NCBI GenBank assembly: GCA_036261615.1
Contig: DATAKK010000068.1
Coordinates: 1 to 64,000, forward strand
Direction: 5' to 3'
Length of the DNA: 64,000 nt
Origin: JAJYQH01 sp036261615
GTDB lineage: Bacteria; Actinomycetota; Actinomycetes; Propionibacteriales; Propionibacteriaceae
In this document: positions 8,277-16,442 of the stretch, one piece after another
Numbering within the stretch: the first letter of the stretch is position 1
Layout of the letters: every line of letters begins with the position of its first letter
Program-made: the position numbers and the translations under genes
The notes under the pieces: generated by a model
What the model saw: the letters and a program-made list of their open reading frames with translations, nothing else
Databases searched by the model: none
What the model was told of the DNA's origin: nothing

Positions 8277-8897
8277 CTACTCGTTCGAGGGCGCCTGCCA
8301 CAAGGTGTGCCAGGCGATGCCGAAGTCGATGAGCATCTGGCGCACGAGCGGCAGGCTGATCCCCACCACGTTGTGCGGGTCGCCCTCGACCCGGGTGACG
8401 AACGCGCCGCCCCAGCCGTCGATCGTGAACGCCCCCGCGACCCGCTGCGGTTCGCCGGTGGCCACGTAGGCGCCGATCTCGGCGTCCGTGAGGTCGGCGA
8501 AGGTGACCAGTGTGCTGGCCACCCGGGTCGACCGGCGGACGCCGTCGGGCTCGACGAGCACGATGTGGTGGCCGGTGTGCAGGGTCGCGGAGCGCCCGCG
8601 CATCCGGTACCAGCGTGCCAGCGCCTCGTCGTCGGTGACCGGCTTGCCCCACGGATGTCCGTCGAGTTCGAGCATGGAGTCGCAGGCGACGATCACCGTC
8701 GGCTCCGGCAGCGAGGTGCCGAGCTTCTCCACCACGGCCTCGCCCTTCTCCCGGGCGAGGACGGCGGTCAGCTCGGCCACGCTGTCGGCCTCGAAACCGT
8801 CCTCCTCGACGTCGGAGTAGATGACGTCGGGACGCAGCCCGGCTTGGCGCAGCGTGGCGAGGCGGGCGGGGGACATCGACGCGAGAACCAGGCGCAT
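8277..8897 (-). CDS. maf: Maf family nucleoside triphosphate pyrophosphatase
   Basis: A 206-residue Maf-family protein hydrolysing non-canonical or dTTP/UTP-type nucleotides to monophosphates. Motifs are LVLASMSPARLATL at the N-terminus, ACDSMLELDG with the catalytic acid, then GKP and RSATLHTGH. In actinobacteria maf normally sits beside the acyl-CoA carboxylase beta and epsilon genes, as here. A TAGGCT box (minus strand, 8909-8904) lies 6 nt before the ATG. Confidence 0.9.
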   Translation of the reverse strand: MRLVLASMSPARLATLRQAGLRPDVIYSDVEEDGFEADSVAELTAVLAREKGEAVVEKLGTSLPEPTVIVACDSMLELDGHPWGKPVTDDEALARWYRMRGRSATLHTGHHIVLVEPDGVRRSTRVASTLVTFADLTDAEIGAYVATGEPQRVAGAFTIDGWGGAFVTRVEGDPHNVVGISLPLVRQMLIDFGIAWHTLWQAPSNE

Positions 8898-8903
8898 CGC
8901 CCC

Positions 8904-8909
8904 AGCCTA
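8904..8909 (-). promoter_or_regulatory. -10 box of maf
   Basis: TAGGCT on the minus strand with a 6-nt gap to the maf ATG; maf may therefore have its own leaderless transcript separate from accD. Confidence 0.4.
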
Positions 8910-8938
8910 CGGCGCTCCGATGGGAGGGCCGGGGCGGC

Positions 8939-9181
8939 TCAGAGGGTGTGCGTCCAGGCGTCGCGGCCGGGAACCAGCGGACGCCGCACCACCCGCCAGT
9001 ACGACTTCCAGCCGCCGGCGCGCGGCCGGTCGCCGAGACCCTCGTCGGCGGGGGGACGCGCGGCGGTGGCGGCCTGGAGCACGGCCATGACGGCGGCGAT
9101 CTCGACGTCGTCGGGATGCCCGTGAGTGATCCGGAACGTGGGGGTGCCGGCGTCCGGGGGGACGGTCTCGTCGGCGCTCAC
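8939..9181 (-). CDS. accE: Acyl-CoA carboxylase epsilon subunit
   Basis: An 80-residue protein beginning VSADETVPPDAG. The pattern FRITHGHPDDVEIAAVMAVL matches the epsilon subunits of actinobacterial acyl-CoA carboxylases, which bind and stimulate the alpha-beta core. The C-terminal GGWKSYWRVVRRP is also typical (W-x4-R). The frame is open upstream, but GTG 9181 overlaps the accD stop as GTGA, so translation is probably coupled and subunit output linked. Confidence 0.88.
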   Translation of the reverse strand: MSADETVPPDAGTPTFRITHGHPDDVEIAAVMAVLQAATAARPPADEGLGDRPRAGGWKSYWRVVRRPLVPGRDAWTHTL

Positions 9182-10749
9182 AGCGGGATGTTCCCGTGCT
9201 TCTTGGGCGGCAGCACCTCGCGCTTGGTGCGCAGCAGCCGGAGCACCCGGATGCACTCGGCCCGGGTCTCGTGCGGGTAGATGACCTGGTCGATGTAGCC
9301 GCGCTCGCTCGCGACGTAGGGGTTGGCGAGCTCGTCGTTGTACTCGTCGACGAGCTCGCGGCGCCGGGCCTGCGGGTCGGGATGCTCGGACAGTTCGCGC
9401 TTGTAGAGGATGTTGACCGCCCCCTCCGCACCCATCACCGCGATCTGGGCGGTGGGCCAGGCGAGGTTGACGTCGGCGCCGAGGTGCTTGGAGCCCATGA
9501 CGTCGTAGGCGCCGCCGTAGGCCTTGCGGGTGATCACCGTGATGAGCGGCACGGTCGCTTCGGCGTAGGCGTACAGCAGCTTCGCCCCGCGGCGGATGAT
9601 GCCCTGGTGCTCCTGGCCGACTCCCGGCAGGAAGCCGGGGGTGTCGACGAGCGTGACGATCGGGATGTTGAAGCAGTCGCAGGTGCGGATGAACCGGGCC
9701 GCCTTCTCGGACGCGCCGATGTCGAGGCAGCCGGCCAACTGGGTCGGCTGGTTGGCCACCACCCCCACCGAGCGGCCCTCGATCCGTCCGAACCCGCAGA
9801 CGATGTTCTGCGCGTACAACTCCTGCACCTCGAGGAATTCGCCGTCGTCGAGAATCGTGTGCACGACCTCGCGCATGTCGTAGGGCTGGTTGGGGGAGTC
9901 AGGGATGAGGGTGTCGAGCTCGCGATCGAGGTCGGTGATCGCCGTGTCGACCTCGTCGTCGAAGATCGGCGGGTCCTCGAGATTGTTCTGCGGCAGGTAG
10001 GTGAGCAGGTCGCGGACGAACTCGAGCGCGTCGCTCTCGTTGGCGGCGAGGTAGTGGGCCGTCCCCGAGATCGCGTTGTGGGTGCGGCCGCCCCCGAGTT
10101 CCTCCATGGTGACGTCCTCGCCGGTCACCGTGCGGATGACGTCCGGGCCCGTGATGAACATCTGCGAAGTCTGGTCGACCATGACGATGAAGTCGGTGAG
10201 CGCGGGGGAGTAGACGTGGCCCCCGGCCGCCGCGCCCATGACGAGGGAGATCTGCGGGATGACGCCCGACGCGTGGGTGTTGCGCCGGAAGATCTCGCCG
10301 TACAGGCCCAGGGACACGACGCCCTCCTGGATGCGAGCGCCGCCGCCCTCGTTGATCCCGATCAGGGGGCAGCCGGTCTTGAGCGCGAAGTCGATGATCT
10401 TGCAGATCTTCTCGCCGTAGACCTGGCCGAGGGAGCCGCCGAAGATCGCGACGTCCTGACTGAACACGCACACCGGCCGGCCGTGGATCGCCCCCATGCC
10501 GATGATGACGCCGTCGCCGTAGGGACGCCGCTTCTCCATCCCGAAGGCGGTGGAGCGGTGCCGGGAGAACTCGTCGATCTCGGTGAAACTGCCCTCGTCG
10601 AGCAGGGCCAGCACCCGCTCGCGGGCGGTCAGCTTGCCGCGCGAGTGCTGACGTTCGACGGCGGCGGGGGAGGCGGCATTGACGGCCTCGTCGATGCGGC
10701 GTCCGAGGTCGGCGAGCTTGCCGGCCGTCGTGTGGATGTCGATCTCCAT
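9178..10749 (-). CDS. accD: Acetyl-/propionyl-CoA carboxylase beta chain (carboxyltransferase)
   Basis: A 523-residue carboxyltransferase subunit that moves the carboxyl group from biotin to propionyl- or acetyl-CoA, giving methylmalonyl- or malonyl-CoA. Motifs include DEGSFTEIDEF, NEGGGARIQEGV in the N-lobe acyl-CoA site, MGAAAGGHVYSPALTDF, and in the C-lobe FLPGVGQEHQGIIRRGAKLL and KAYGGAYDVMGSK. The size is that of AccD5/PccB. It is followed immediately by the epsilon subunit, with birA divergent from it. TAGTGT lies 6 nt before the ATG. Confidence 0.94.
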   Translation of the reverse strand: MEIDIHTTAGKLADLGRRIDEAVNAASPAAVERQHSRGKLTARERVLALLDEGSFTEIDEFSRHRSTAFGMEKRRPYGDGVIIGMGAIHGRPVCVFSQDVAIFGGSLGQVYGEKICKIIDFALKTGCPLIGINEGGGARIQEGVVSLGLYGEIFRRNTHASGVIPQISLVMGAAAGGHVYSPALTDFIVMVDQTSQMFITGPDVIRTVTGEDVTMEELGGGRTHNAISGTAHYLAANESDALEFVRDLLTYLPQNNLEDPPIFDDEVDTAITDLDRELDTLIPDSPNQPYDMREVVHTILDDGEFLEVQELYAQNIVCGFGRIEGRSVGVVANQPTQLAGCLDIGASEKAARFIRTCDCFNIPIVTLVDTPGFLPGVGQEHQGIIRRGAKLLYAYAEATVPLITVITRKAYGGAYDVMGSKHLGADVNLAWPTAQIAVMGAEGAVNILYKRELSEHPDPQARRRELVDEYNDELANPYVASERGYIDQVIYPHETRAECIRVLRLLRTKREVLPPKKHGNIPL

Positions 10750-10755
10750 GGCCCG

Positions 10756-10761
10756 ACACTA
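10756..10761 (-). promoter_or_regulatory. -10 box of accD
   Basis: TAGTGT on the minus strand, 6 nt before the accD ATG (10749). The birA -10 is 57 bp away on the other strand, so the two promoters diverge. Confidence 0.45.
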
Positions 10762-10817
10762 GCGCCGCCCCTCCCCGGCCCGGACCCGCGCCGCGAGGGC
10801 CGCCGTCGGGACGCCGC

Positions 10818-10823
10818 TAGGCT
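10818..10823 (+). promoter_or_regulatory. -10 box of birA
   Basis: TAGGCT, then 6 nt, then ATG 10830: leaderless architecture. Confidence 0.45.
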
Positions 10824-10829
10824 GCCGGT

Positions 10830-11624
10830 ATGTCGTTGTTGCCGGCCCCCGCCGACGAGCGGGCCATCCGGGCCGGGCTGTCCGGAGTGCCGCTGTGGAC
10901 CGCGGTGCGCTGCGTCCGCGAGACGGGCTCGACCAACGCCGACCTCGCCGCCGCGGCGCGGGCGGGCGCGGCGTCCGGGGCCGTGCTCCTCGGCGAGCAC
11001 CAGACGGCCGGACGCGGCCGGTTCGACCGGCGCTGGGAGACGCCGCTCGGCACCTCGATCGCCGTGTCGGTGTCGCTGGCGCCCCGTCGTCCGGTGCCCC
11101 AGTGGGGCTGGCTGTCACTGCTCGCCGGGGTGGCGGTCCGCGGCGGCATCCTCGACGCGACCGGGGCCGACGACGCGCGGGTCCACCTCAAGTGGCCCAA
11201 CGACGTGCTCATCGACGGGCGCAAGGTGTGTGGCATCCTCTCCGAAGCCGTCGAGACGGCGTCCGGCTGGCAGGCGATCGTCGGCATGGGCATCAACATC
11301 GCGCTGACCGAGCACGAGCTCCCGGTCGACAACGCGACCTCCCTGCGCATCGCCGGGCTCCCCGAGAACAAGGACGCCCTCGTCGTCGCCACGCTCACTC
11401 GGCTCGCCGACCTCGTCTCCGATTGGGAGGCCGGGCGGGACGTCCGCGAACGGTACGTCCGCGAGTGCGCGAGCGTCGGACGCCGGGTGCGCATCGTCGA
11501 GAGCCCGCAGAGCGTGCGTGAAGGCCTCGGGCTCGACGTCGACACCGACGGGAGGCTGGTGGTGCGGTTGGACGACGGCTCCCGCCGGGCCTTCGCCGCC
11601 GGCGACGTCCACCACCTCCGCTAG
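10830..11624 (+). CDS. birA: Biotin--[acetyl-CoA-carboxylase] ligase
   Basis: A 264-residue monofunctional biotin protein ligase. It makes biotinyl-AMP and attaches biotin to the BCCP lysine (the AMKM site of the alpha chain in this window). The catalytic loop GRGRFDRRWETP is near residue 65 and KWPNDVLIDGRKVCGIL near 124. A small C-terminal SH3-like domain follows. There is no N-terminal winged helix, so it should not act as the biotin-operon repressor that E. coli BirA is. It diverges from accD. Confidence 0.92.
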   Translation: MSLLPAPADERAIRAGLSGVPLWTAVRCVRETGSTNADLAAAARAGAASGAVLLGEHQTAGRGRFDRRWETPLGTSIAVSVSLAPRRPVPQWGWLSLLAGVAVRGGILDATGADDARVHLKWPNDVLIDGRKVCGILSEAVETASGWQAIVGMGINIALTEHELPVDNATSLRIAGLPENKDALVVATLTRLADLVSDWEAGRDVRERYVRECASVGRRVRIVESPQSVREGLGLDVDTDGRLVVRLDDGSRRAFAAGDVHHLR

Positions 11625-11698
11625 TCCTCGCGGGCCCGCGGCCCCGGTTTCTCCCCCTCGACCCCGCCGGGTTCTGGTCTGCGGGCGACCCGGCTTCC

Positions 11699-11704
11699 TA
11701 GGAT
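11699..11704 (+). promoter_or_regulatory. -10 box of the four-helix membrane protein gene
   Basis: TAGGAT, 7 nt, then GTG 11712. Confidence 0.4.
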
Positions 11705-11711
11705 TCCCGGC

Positions 11712-12146
11712 GTGGACCAGCAGCGGCGGCGACGCCTCATCCTCGGGGCGTTCCTCGGCATCGTCGGCGCGAACTTCCTCGCGCAGGTGCCGTACTACTA
11801 CCACCAGTACTACGCCCGCTCCCACCGGCCGCCGACGCTCCTGGGCGCGGTGCTCATGCTGCTCGTGCTGGCATGGTTCGTCGTGGGGTACTGGCGGATC
11901 GCGGCCCGCAAACCGCTCGGGCTGGTGCTCAGCGTGTCGTTCCTGCTCGTCGAGTTCCTCTTCTATCTGCAGACTCAGATCGTCCAGGCGGCGACCGGGA
12001 ACGGGGTCCTGCTGCACGTCCTGCACCCCGACGACCCGCTGCTGTTCGTCGTCTTCCTCGTCGGCTACGTCAACCTCGCCGCCGCCCCACTTCTGGTGTG
12101 GGCCCTGGTGCGGCATCGCGCTCTGTTCGGGCCCGTCAGCACCTGA
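11712..12146 (+). CDS. Small integral membrane protein, unknown
   Basis: A 144-residue protein with about four membrane segments: LILGAFLGIVGANFLAQV, LLGAVLMLLVLAWFVVGYW, LGLVLSVSFLLVEFLFYL and LLFVVFLVGYVNLAAAPLLV. A short basic N-terminus (MDQQRRRR) suggests the N-terminus faces the cytoplasm. A YYYHQYY motif follows the first helix. No family recognised. It is followed by a strong hairpin and tRNA-Val on the other strand. Confidence 0.65.
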   Translation: MDQQRRRRLILGAFLGIVGANFLAQVPYYYHQYYARSHRPPTLLGAVLMLLVLAWFVVGYWRIAARKPLGLVLSVSFLLVEFLFYLQTQIVQAATGNGVLLHVLHPDDPLLFVVFLVGYVNLAAAPLLVWALVRHRALFGPVST

Positions 12147-12147
12147 G

Positions 12148-12167
12148 CCTCCGGCGGGCGCCGGAGG
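12148..12167. terminator. Hairpin between converging units
   Basis: CCTCCGGC, loop GGGC, GCCGGAGG: a perfect 8-bp stem just after the membrane-protein stop and just beyond the 3' end of the tRNA gene. It could terminate both. No T-run on either side. Confidence 0.5.
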
Positions 12168-12184
12168 AGGCGGGGGACTTCGGT

Positions 12185-12257
12185 GGGCGCAGAGGGACTC
12201 GAACCCCCGACCACCTCCTTGTAAGGGAGGTGCTCTAACCAACTGAGCTATGCGCCC
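12185..12257 (-). tRNA. tRNA-Val (anticodon TAC)
   Basis: The minus strand folds as a full 73-nt cloverleaf. The acceptor is GGGCGCA/TGCGCCC, the D arm GCTC/GAGC, the anticodon stem CCTCC/GGAGG with loop CTTACAA (anticodon TAC, reading GUA), and the T loop TTCGAGT. The anticodon arm is the same as in bacterial tRNA-Val(UAC). CCA is not encoded. Confidence 0.95.
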
Positions 12258-12262
12258 GGGGC

Positions 12263-12284
12263 GGCACGGCCCGGCGGCCGTGCC
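12263..12284 (-). terminator. Hairpin downstream of the YqeY gene, upstream of tRNA-Val
   Basis: GGCACGGCC, loop CGGC, GGCCGTGCC: a perfect 9-bp stem between the YqeY stop (12338) and the tRNA 5' end (12257). It probably ends the YqeY transcript. Confidence 0.5.
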
Positions 12285-12337
12285 AATTCTGACAGCACGC
12301 GTCCCCGGGGGCCACCGGGGCCACCGGGCGGACGCCG

Positions 12338-12802
12338 TCAGGCGAGCGCCTCCCGGACGAGCTGCGACACCCGGCGTCCGTCGGCGCGCCCGGCGACCTC
12401 CGCGGTCACGGCCTTCATGACTTGGCCCATCTGCTTCATCGTCGGCCGGTCGCCGCCCGCGGATTGCCGGGTGATGATCGTGTCGACGATCGCGCGGATC
12501 TCGTGGTCGCCCATCTGTGCGGGCAGGTACCGCGAGAGGAACTCGGCCTCCGCGGCCTCCTTCGCCGCGAGCTCGGGGCGGCCCCCGTCGGCGTACGCCT
12601 GCGCGGAGTCCTTGCGCTTGTTCACCTCCCGGGTGACGACGCGGATCTCCTCGTCGTCGGTGAGCTCGCGGGCCTCCTTGCCGGCGACCTCCTCGTTCTG
12701 GATCGCGGCCAGCGCCATGCGGACATTGCTCCTGGCCGCCTCGTCCTTGGCCTTCATGGCGGTGACGAGATCGGCGCGCAACTGGTCCTTCAGTGCTCCC
12801 AT
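12338..12802 (-). CDS. GatB/YqeY domain protein
   Basis: A 154-residue YqeY-like protein. The N-terminus MGALKDQLRADLVTAMKAKD and the C-terminal GDRPTMKQMGQVMKAVTAEVAGRADGR are typical. The domain is related to the tRNA-binding tail of GatB; its own role is not established. The frame is open to 12841, but ATG 12802 follows a purine-rich GAGAGGAAG site and matches the family start. Confidence 0.88.
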   Translation of the reverse strand: MGALKDQLRADLVTAMKAKDEAARSNVRMALAAIQNEEVAGKEARELTDDEEIRVVTREVNKRKDSAQAYADGGRPELAAKEAAEAEFLSRYLPAQMGDHEIRAIVDTIITRQSAGGDRPTMKQMGQVMKAVTAEVAGRADGRRVSQLVREALA

Positions 12803-12862
12803 GACTTCCTCTCGCGTGCGACGACCGTGCCAGTCTCCCACGCGCCCCTGACCCGCTCCACC

Positions 12863-13207
12863 TCAGCGGCCGGCGACCCCGGGCAACGGCCCGAGCACGG
12901 CCTCGGCGGCGTCCGCGAGCTGCGGCAGGTCGGCCCGCGCCCTGGCCATGAGGACGCCGGACCCGTCGCCGCGGCTGGGGGTCCCCTCCGCGCGCCACCG
13001 GGACGCCGCCTCGGGCAGCAACTGCGGGGGCAGGCGTCCCGAGGCGTTGGTGACCCGCCACCACGGAACCGTCGGGTCGCCGCACCCGCTGAGGAAGCGC
13101 CCGACCTGGCGGGGATTGGCCTCGAAGAGGGCGGCGATGTCGCCGTAGGCCACCGCGCGGCCGGCCGGAACCAGCCGGGCCACGGCGTACACCTCCTCAG
13201 GAGTCAT
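12863..13207 (-). CDS. Alkyltransferase-like protein (ATL, MGMT fold)
   Basis: A 114-residue protein with the DNA-binding part of O6-alkylguanine alkyltransferases: TPEEVYAVARLVPAGRAVAYGDIA, then RQVGRFLSGCGDPTVPWWRV. The catalytic Cys of the PCHRV motif is replaced by Trp (PWWRV), as in ATL proteins. These bind alkylated guanine and recruit nucleotide excision repair instead of reversing the damage. Start ATG 13207 is preferred; ATG 13216 is 3 codons upstream. Repair through NER here is inference from family. Confidence 0.85.
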   Translation of the reverse strand: MTPEEVYAVARLVPAGRAVAYGDIAALFEANPRQVGRFLSGCGDPTVPWWRVTNASGRLPPQLLPEAASRWRAEGTPSRGDGSGVLMARARADLPQLADAAEAVLGPLPGVAGR

Positions 13208-13274
13208 GCCCCGCATCCTGCCGCGTCCCCGCCCATCCGTCGCGCCGCCGTGCGGCCCGGGGCCGGACGCCGGG

Positions 13275-13280
13275 TAGCGT
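13275..13280 (+). promoter_or_regulatory. -10 box of the cutinase-family gene
   Basis: TAGCGT followed by 7 nt and GTG 13288. Confidence 0.4.
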
Positions 13281-13287
13281 CGGGGCC

Positions 13288-14442
13288 GTGGTGACCCTCC
13301 GCCGGATGCTCGTCCTGCTGCTCCTGGCCACCGTGATCCCCGTGGCCGGGCCCACCACCCGTGCCGTGGCCGCTCCCACTCCCGGTTCCGGATGGTCCGC
13401 CACCCCGGTGTCGTCCTCGGCCCTCCACGGCGAGTGCGCCGAGGTGCTGTTCGTCGGCGTCCGCGGGTCGGGGGAGTCGCCGCCCTACGGGTCGACGATC
13501 ACCGCCCTCCGCGACGCGATAGCGGCCGGGGCCGGGGGTGCCAGCGTCCGGCAGGTCTACCTCGACTATCCGGCCGGAGCCATCGACGCCGTCGACCGGC
13601 GCTCCCTCGAGGACGCCATCTTCGATCCCACCGCCGCACAGAACGCCTACTTCGCCTCGGTCGGCGCCGGCGTCACCGCCCTGTCGAACCTCATCGCCTC
13701 CCAGGCGCAGGCGTGCCCGTCCCAGCGGCTGCTGCTCGCCGGCTTCTCCCAGGGGGCCGAGGTGGTCGTGCGGACGCTGGCCCTGCACCCCCAGGGGCCG
13801 CACCTGCTGGCGGCGGTGGTGCTCGGCGACCCGCTGCACTACCCCGGACAGAACACCCTCGAACTCGATGGCACCGCCGGAAACCGGGCGTTCGGCCTGG
13901 TCACCGCCCTCAACTACCTGCGCGGCGTCGCCGACCCGCTGCACAACCCGACGCGCGCCGACCAGGTGCACGCCGTGGTGCAGGCGGCGGTCGACATGTA
14001 CCAGGGGACCATCGACACGGCACGGCTCACCGAGATGATGGCGGCCGACAAGCTCTCGATCTCCGGGATGGACGCCCCGCACGTCTACTCCGTCTGCGAC
14101 GAGGGCGACCTGGTGTGCGACGCCGCCCAGCCACTCGCCCGGGTGCTGACGACGTCCAGCACGATCACCGCCGAACGCGACCGCGCCCGCCCGATCCACC
14201 TGGGTTACCGCGGCGCGGCGGTCGCGAACACCGTCTCCGCCGTGGACGCCGCCCTGGGGGCGCTGCCGCCCGCCACCACCACGACAGCTCCGCCTCCACC
14301 ACCCGCGCCGGTGGAGGAGTGGCTCCCGGTCGGCGTGGCAGGCCTCGCCCTCGGCGTCGTCCTGCTCGTCGTCGCCCTGCACCTGGGACGCCGGTGGCGT
14401 CGCCGGGTCCGGGCGGTCGCCGCCCACCGCCGGGACGGATAA
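13288..14442 (+). CDS. Secreted cutinase-family serine esterase with C-terminal membrane anchor
   Basis: A 384-residue alpha/beta hydrolase. The signal peptide is TLRRMLVLLLLATVIPVAG with cleavage near AVAAP. The family's first motif CAEVLFVGVRGSGES and the nucleophile elbow GFSQGAE are both clear. The paired Cys/Asp segment VCDEGDLVCD and a later His (RPIHLG) complete the triad. After a Pro/Thr-rich spacer (TTTTAPPPPPAP) a hydrophobic helix and an RRWRRRVR tail anchor it. Such enzymes hydrolyse lipid or polyester esters at the cell surface; the substrate is unknown. Its stop codon overlaps the -10 of prfB. Confidence 0.85.
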   Translation: MVTLRRMLVLLLLATVIPVAGPTTRAVAAPTPGSGWSATPVSSSALHGECAEVLFVGVRGSGESPPYGSTITALRDAIAAGAGGASVRQVYLDYPAGAIDAVDRRSLEDAIFDPTAAQNAYFASVGAGVTALSNLIASQAQACPSQRLLLAGFSQGAEVVVRTLALHPQGPHLLAAVVLGDPLHYPGQNTLELDGTAGNRAFGLVTALNYLRGVADPLHNPTRADQVHAVVQAAVDMYQGTIDTARLTEMMAADKLSISGMDAPHVYSVCDEGDLVCDAAQPLARVLTTSSTITAERDRARPIHLGYRGAAVANTVSAVDAALGALPPATTTTAPPPPPAPVEEWLPVGVAGLALGVVLLVVALHLGRRWRRRVRAVAAHRRDG

Positions 14443-14445
14443 ACT
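14440..14445 (+). promoter_or_regulatory. -10 box of prfB overlapping the cutinase stop codon
   Basis: TAAACT starts on the T of the cutinase TAA and ends 8 nt before the prfB GTG (14454). Confidence 0.4.
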
Positions 14446-14453
14446 CGCTCCTT

Positions 14454-15557
14454 GTGGCACTCGAAGACCTGCAGAACACCATCGCCGAACTCGACAAGTC
14501 GCTGAGCAGCATCGAGGCCGTCGTCGACCCCGAGGCGAAGCGCGCCGAGATCGGCGAGCTCGAGAAGCAGGTCAGCGCCCCAGACCTGTGGGACGACCAG
14601 GAGAACGCCCAGCGGGTCACCTCCCGGCTGTCGTCGTTGCAGGGCGAAGTCGAACGGGTGTCCGGCCTGCGCAGCCGGCTCGACGACGTCGAGGTGCTGC
14701 TCGACCTCGCCACCGAGGAGGGCGACGCCGAGTCGGTCACCGAGTCGGAGTACGAGATCGGCCGGCTGAAGAAGGAGATCGCCGCCCTCGAGGTGCGCAC
14801 CCTGCTGTCCGGCGAGTACGACGAGCGCGACGCGCTCGTCACCATCAGGTCCGAGGCCGGGGGCGTGGACGCCGCCGACTTCGCCGCGATGCTGCTCCGC
14901 ATGTACACGCGCTGGGCCGAGCGGCACAACTACAACTACGAGGTCTACGACATCTCCTACGCCGAAGAGGCGGGCATCAAGTCGGCGACCTTCACCGTCC
15001 GCGCCCCGTTCGCGTACGGCTCGCTGTCGGTCGAGGCCGGCACCCACCGGCTGGTCCGCATCTCCCCGTTCGACAACCAGGGACGCCGCCAGACCTCCTT
15101 CGCCGGGGTCGAGGTGCTCCCGGTCACCGAGGAGGCCGACCACATCGACATCCCCGAGAGCGACGTGCGCATCGACGTCTTCCGGTCGTCGGGCCCGGGC
15201 GGCCAGAGCGTCAACACGACCGACTCGGCGGTGCGCATCACCCACCTGCCGACGGGCATCGTGGTGAGCTGCCAGAACGAGAAGTCGCAGCTGCAGAACA
15301 AGGCGGCGGCCATGCGGGTGCTCCAGTCGCGGCTGCTCGAGCGGGCGCGCCAGGAGCGCGAGGCGCAGATGCGCGAGCTCAAGGGCGACGGAGGAAACTC
15401 CTGGGGCTCGCAGATGCGCTCGTACGTCCTGCACCCCTATCAGATGGTCAAGGACCTGCGCACCGACTACGAGGTCGGCAACCCCGACTCCGTGTTCGAC
15501 GGTGACATCGACGCCTTCATCGACGCCGGCATCCGCTGGCGCCGACAGGCCGCCTGA
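14454..15557 (+). CDS. prfB: Peptide chain release factor 2
   Basis: A 367-residue class I release factor reading UGA and UAA. The stop-codon-recognition tripeptide SPF is in LVRISPFDNQGRR, and the peptidyl-hydrolysis motif GGQ in SSGPGGQSVNTTDSAV. The GTG 14454 start (VALEDLQN) is chosen because it is the first start past the cutinase gene and fits a leaderless -10. The reading frame is continuous: there is no in-frame UGA and no programmed +1 frameshift of the E. coli type. It heads the conserved prfB-ftsE-ftsX order. Confidence 0.94.
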   Translation: MALEDLQNTIAELDKSLSSIEAVVDPEAKRAEIGELEKQVSAPDLWDDQENAQRVTSRLSSLQGEVERVSGLRSRLDDVEVLLDLATEEGDAESVTESEYEIGRLKKEIAALEVRTLLSGEYDERDALVTIRSEAGGVDAADFAAMLLRMYTRWAERHNYNYEVYDISYAEEAGIKSATFTVRAPFAYGSLSVEAGTHRLVRISPFDNQGRRQTSFAGVEVLPVTEEADHIDIPESDVRIDVFRSSGPGGQSVNTTDSAVRITHLPTGIVVSCQNEKSQLQNKAAAMRVLQSRLLERARQEREAQMRELKGDGGNSWGSQMRSYVLHPYQMVKDLRTDYEVGNPDSVFDGDIDAFIDAGIRWRRQAA

Positions 15558-15623
15558 CAAGGATTTCCGGCCGGGGAACGGCGTGGTGACCGCGCCGAAG
15601 CGGTGGTTCGGGCCTGCGTACCT

Positions 15624-15629
15624 TAGAAT
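15624..15629 (+). promoter_or_regulatory. -10 box of the ftsEX operon
   Basis: TAGAAT about 66 nt before the ftsE ATG, giving a leader of about 60 nt. Confidence 0.4.
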
Positions 15630-15695
15630 TCTCAAGTCCCTGCGCGCTCCGTGCGGCGCGTGACCCGGGCTCACTTCCCCAGCAGAGGCCGATGC

Positions 15696-16382
15696 ATGAT
15701 CACCTTCGACAACGTCACCAAGTTCTACGACAGCCAGCAGGTCCCCGCCCTGTCGAACGTCAACGTTCAGATCGACAAGGGAGAGTTCGTCTTCCTCGTC
15801 GGGTCGTCGGGATCCGGTAAGTCCACCTTCCTGCGGCTCATCCTGCGCGAGCTCGTCACGAGCAGGGGGCAGGTGCTCGTCGCGGGCCGCGACCTGGCCC
15901 GGATCCACCCGTGGAAGATCCCCCAGCACCGTCGCCGGATCGGCACCGTGTTCCAGGACTTCCGGCTGTTGCCCGGCAAGAGCGTCAACGAGAACGTCGC
16001 CTTCGCACTCCAGGTGATCGGACGCCCCACCAGTGAGATCCGCCGCCGGGTGCCCGAGACCCTGCAGACAGTCGGGCTCACCGGCAAGGGCGACCGGCTG
16101 CCCGAGGAACTGTCGGGCGGCGAGCAGCAGCGGGTGGCCATCGCCCGGGCCTTCGTCAACGACCCGGCGATCCTCATCGCCGACGAGCCGACGGGCAACC
16201 TCGACCCGGCGACCAGCGTGGGCATCATGAAGCTGCTCGACCGGATCAACCGCACGGGCACCACCGTGATCATGGCCACCCACGACTCGACGATCGTCGA
16301 CCAGATGCGTCGGCGGGTCCTCGAACTCGACAAGGGTCTTCTCGTGCGCGACCAGACCAAGGGTGTGTACGGCGCGTCCTGA
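15696..16382 (+). CDS. ftsE: Cell-division ABC transporter ATPase FtsE
   Basis: A 228-residue ABC ATPase. Walker A is GSSGSGKST, the signature LSGGEQQRVAIARA, Walker B ILIADEPTGNLD, and the H-loop sits in MATHDSTIVD. With FtsX it acts as a switch for peptidoglycan hydrolases at the septum rather than moving solute. Start ATG 15696 (MITFDNVTKFY) matches the family; a GTG 15 codons upstream is open but lacks conserved sequence. The FtsX gene follows after 60 bp. Confidence 0.95.
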   Translation: MITFDNVTKFYDSQQVPALSNVNVQIDKGEFVFLVGSSGSGKSTFLRLILRELVTSRGQVLVAGRDLARIHPWKIPQHRRRIGTVFQDFRLLPGKSVNENVAFALQVIGRPTSEIRRRVPETLQTVGLTGKGDRLPEELSGGEQQRVAIARAFVNDPAILIADEPTGNLDPATSVGIMKLLDRINRTGTTVIMATHDSTIVDQMRRRVLELDKGLLVRDQTKGVYGAS

Positions 16383-16442
16383 TCGCCGACCCCGCCTCCG
16401 CCACGACCCACCACGCGTCACACACGAAGGAATTGCCTCATC

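Noticed and set aside
13392..14453. In-frame extension of prfB through the cutinase gene
   Set aside because: It runs in a shadow frame of the cutinase gene; RF2 homology begins at 14454.
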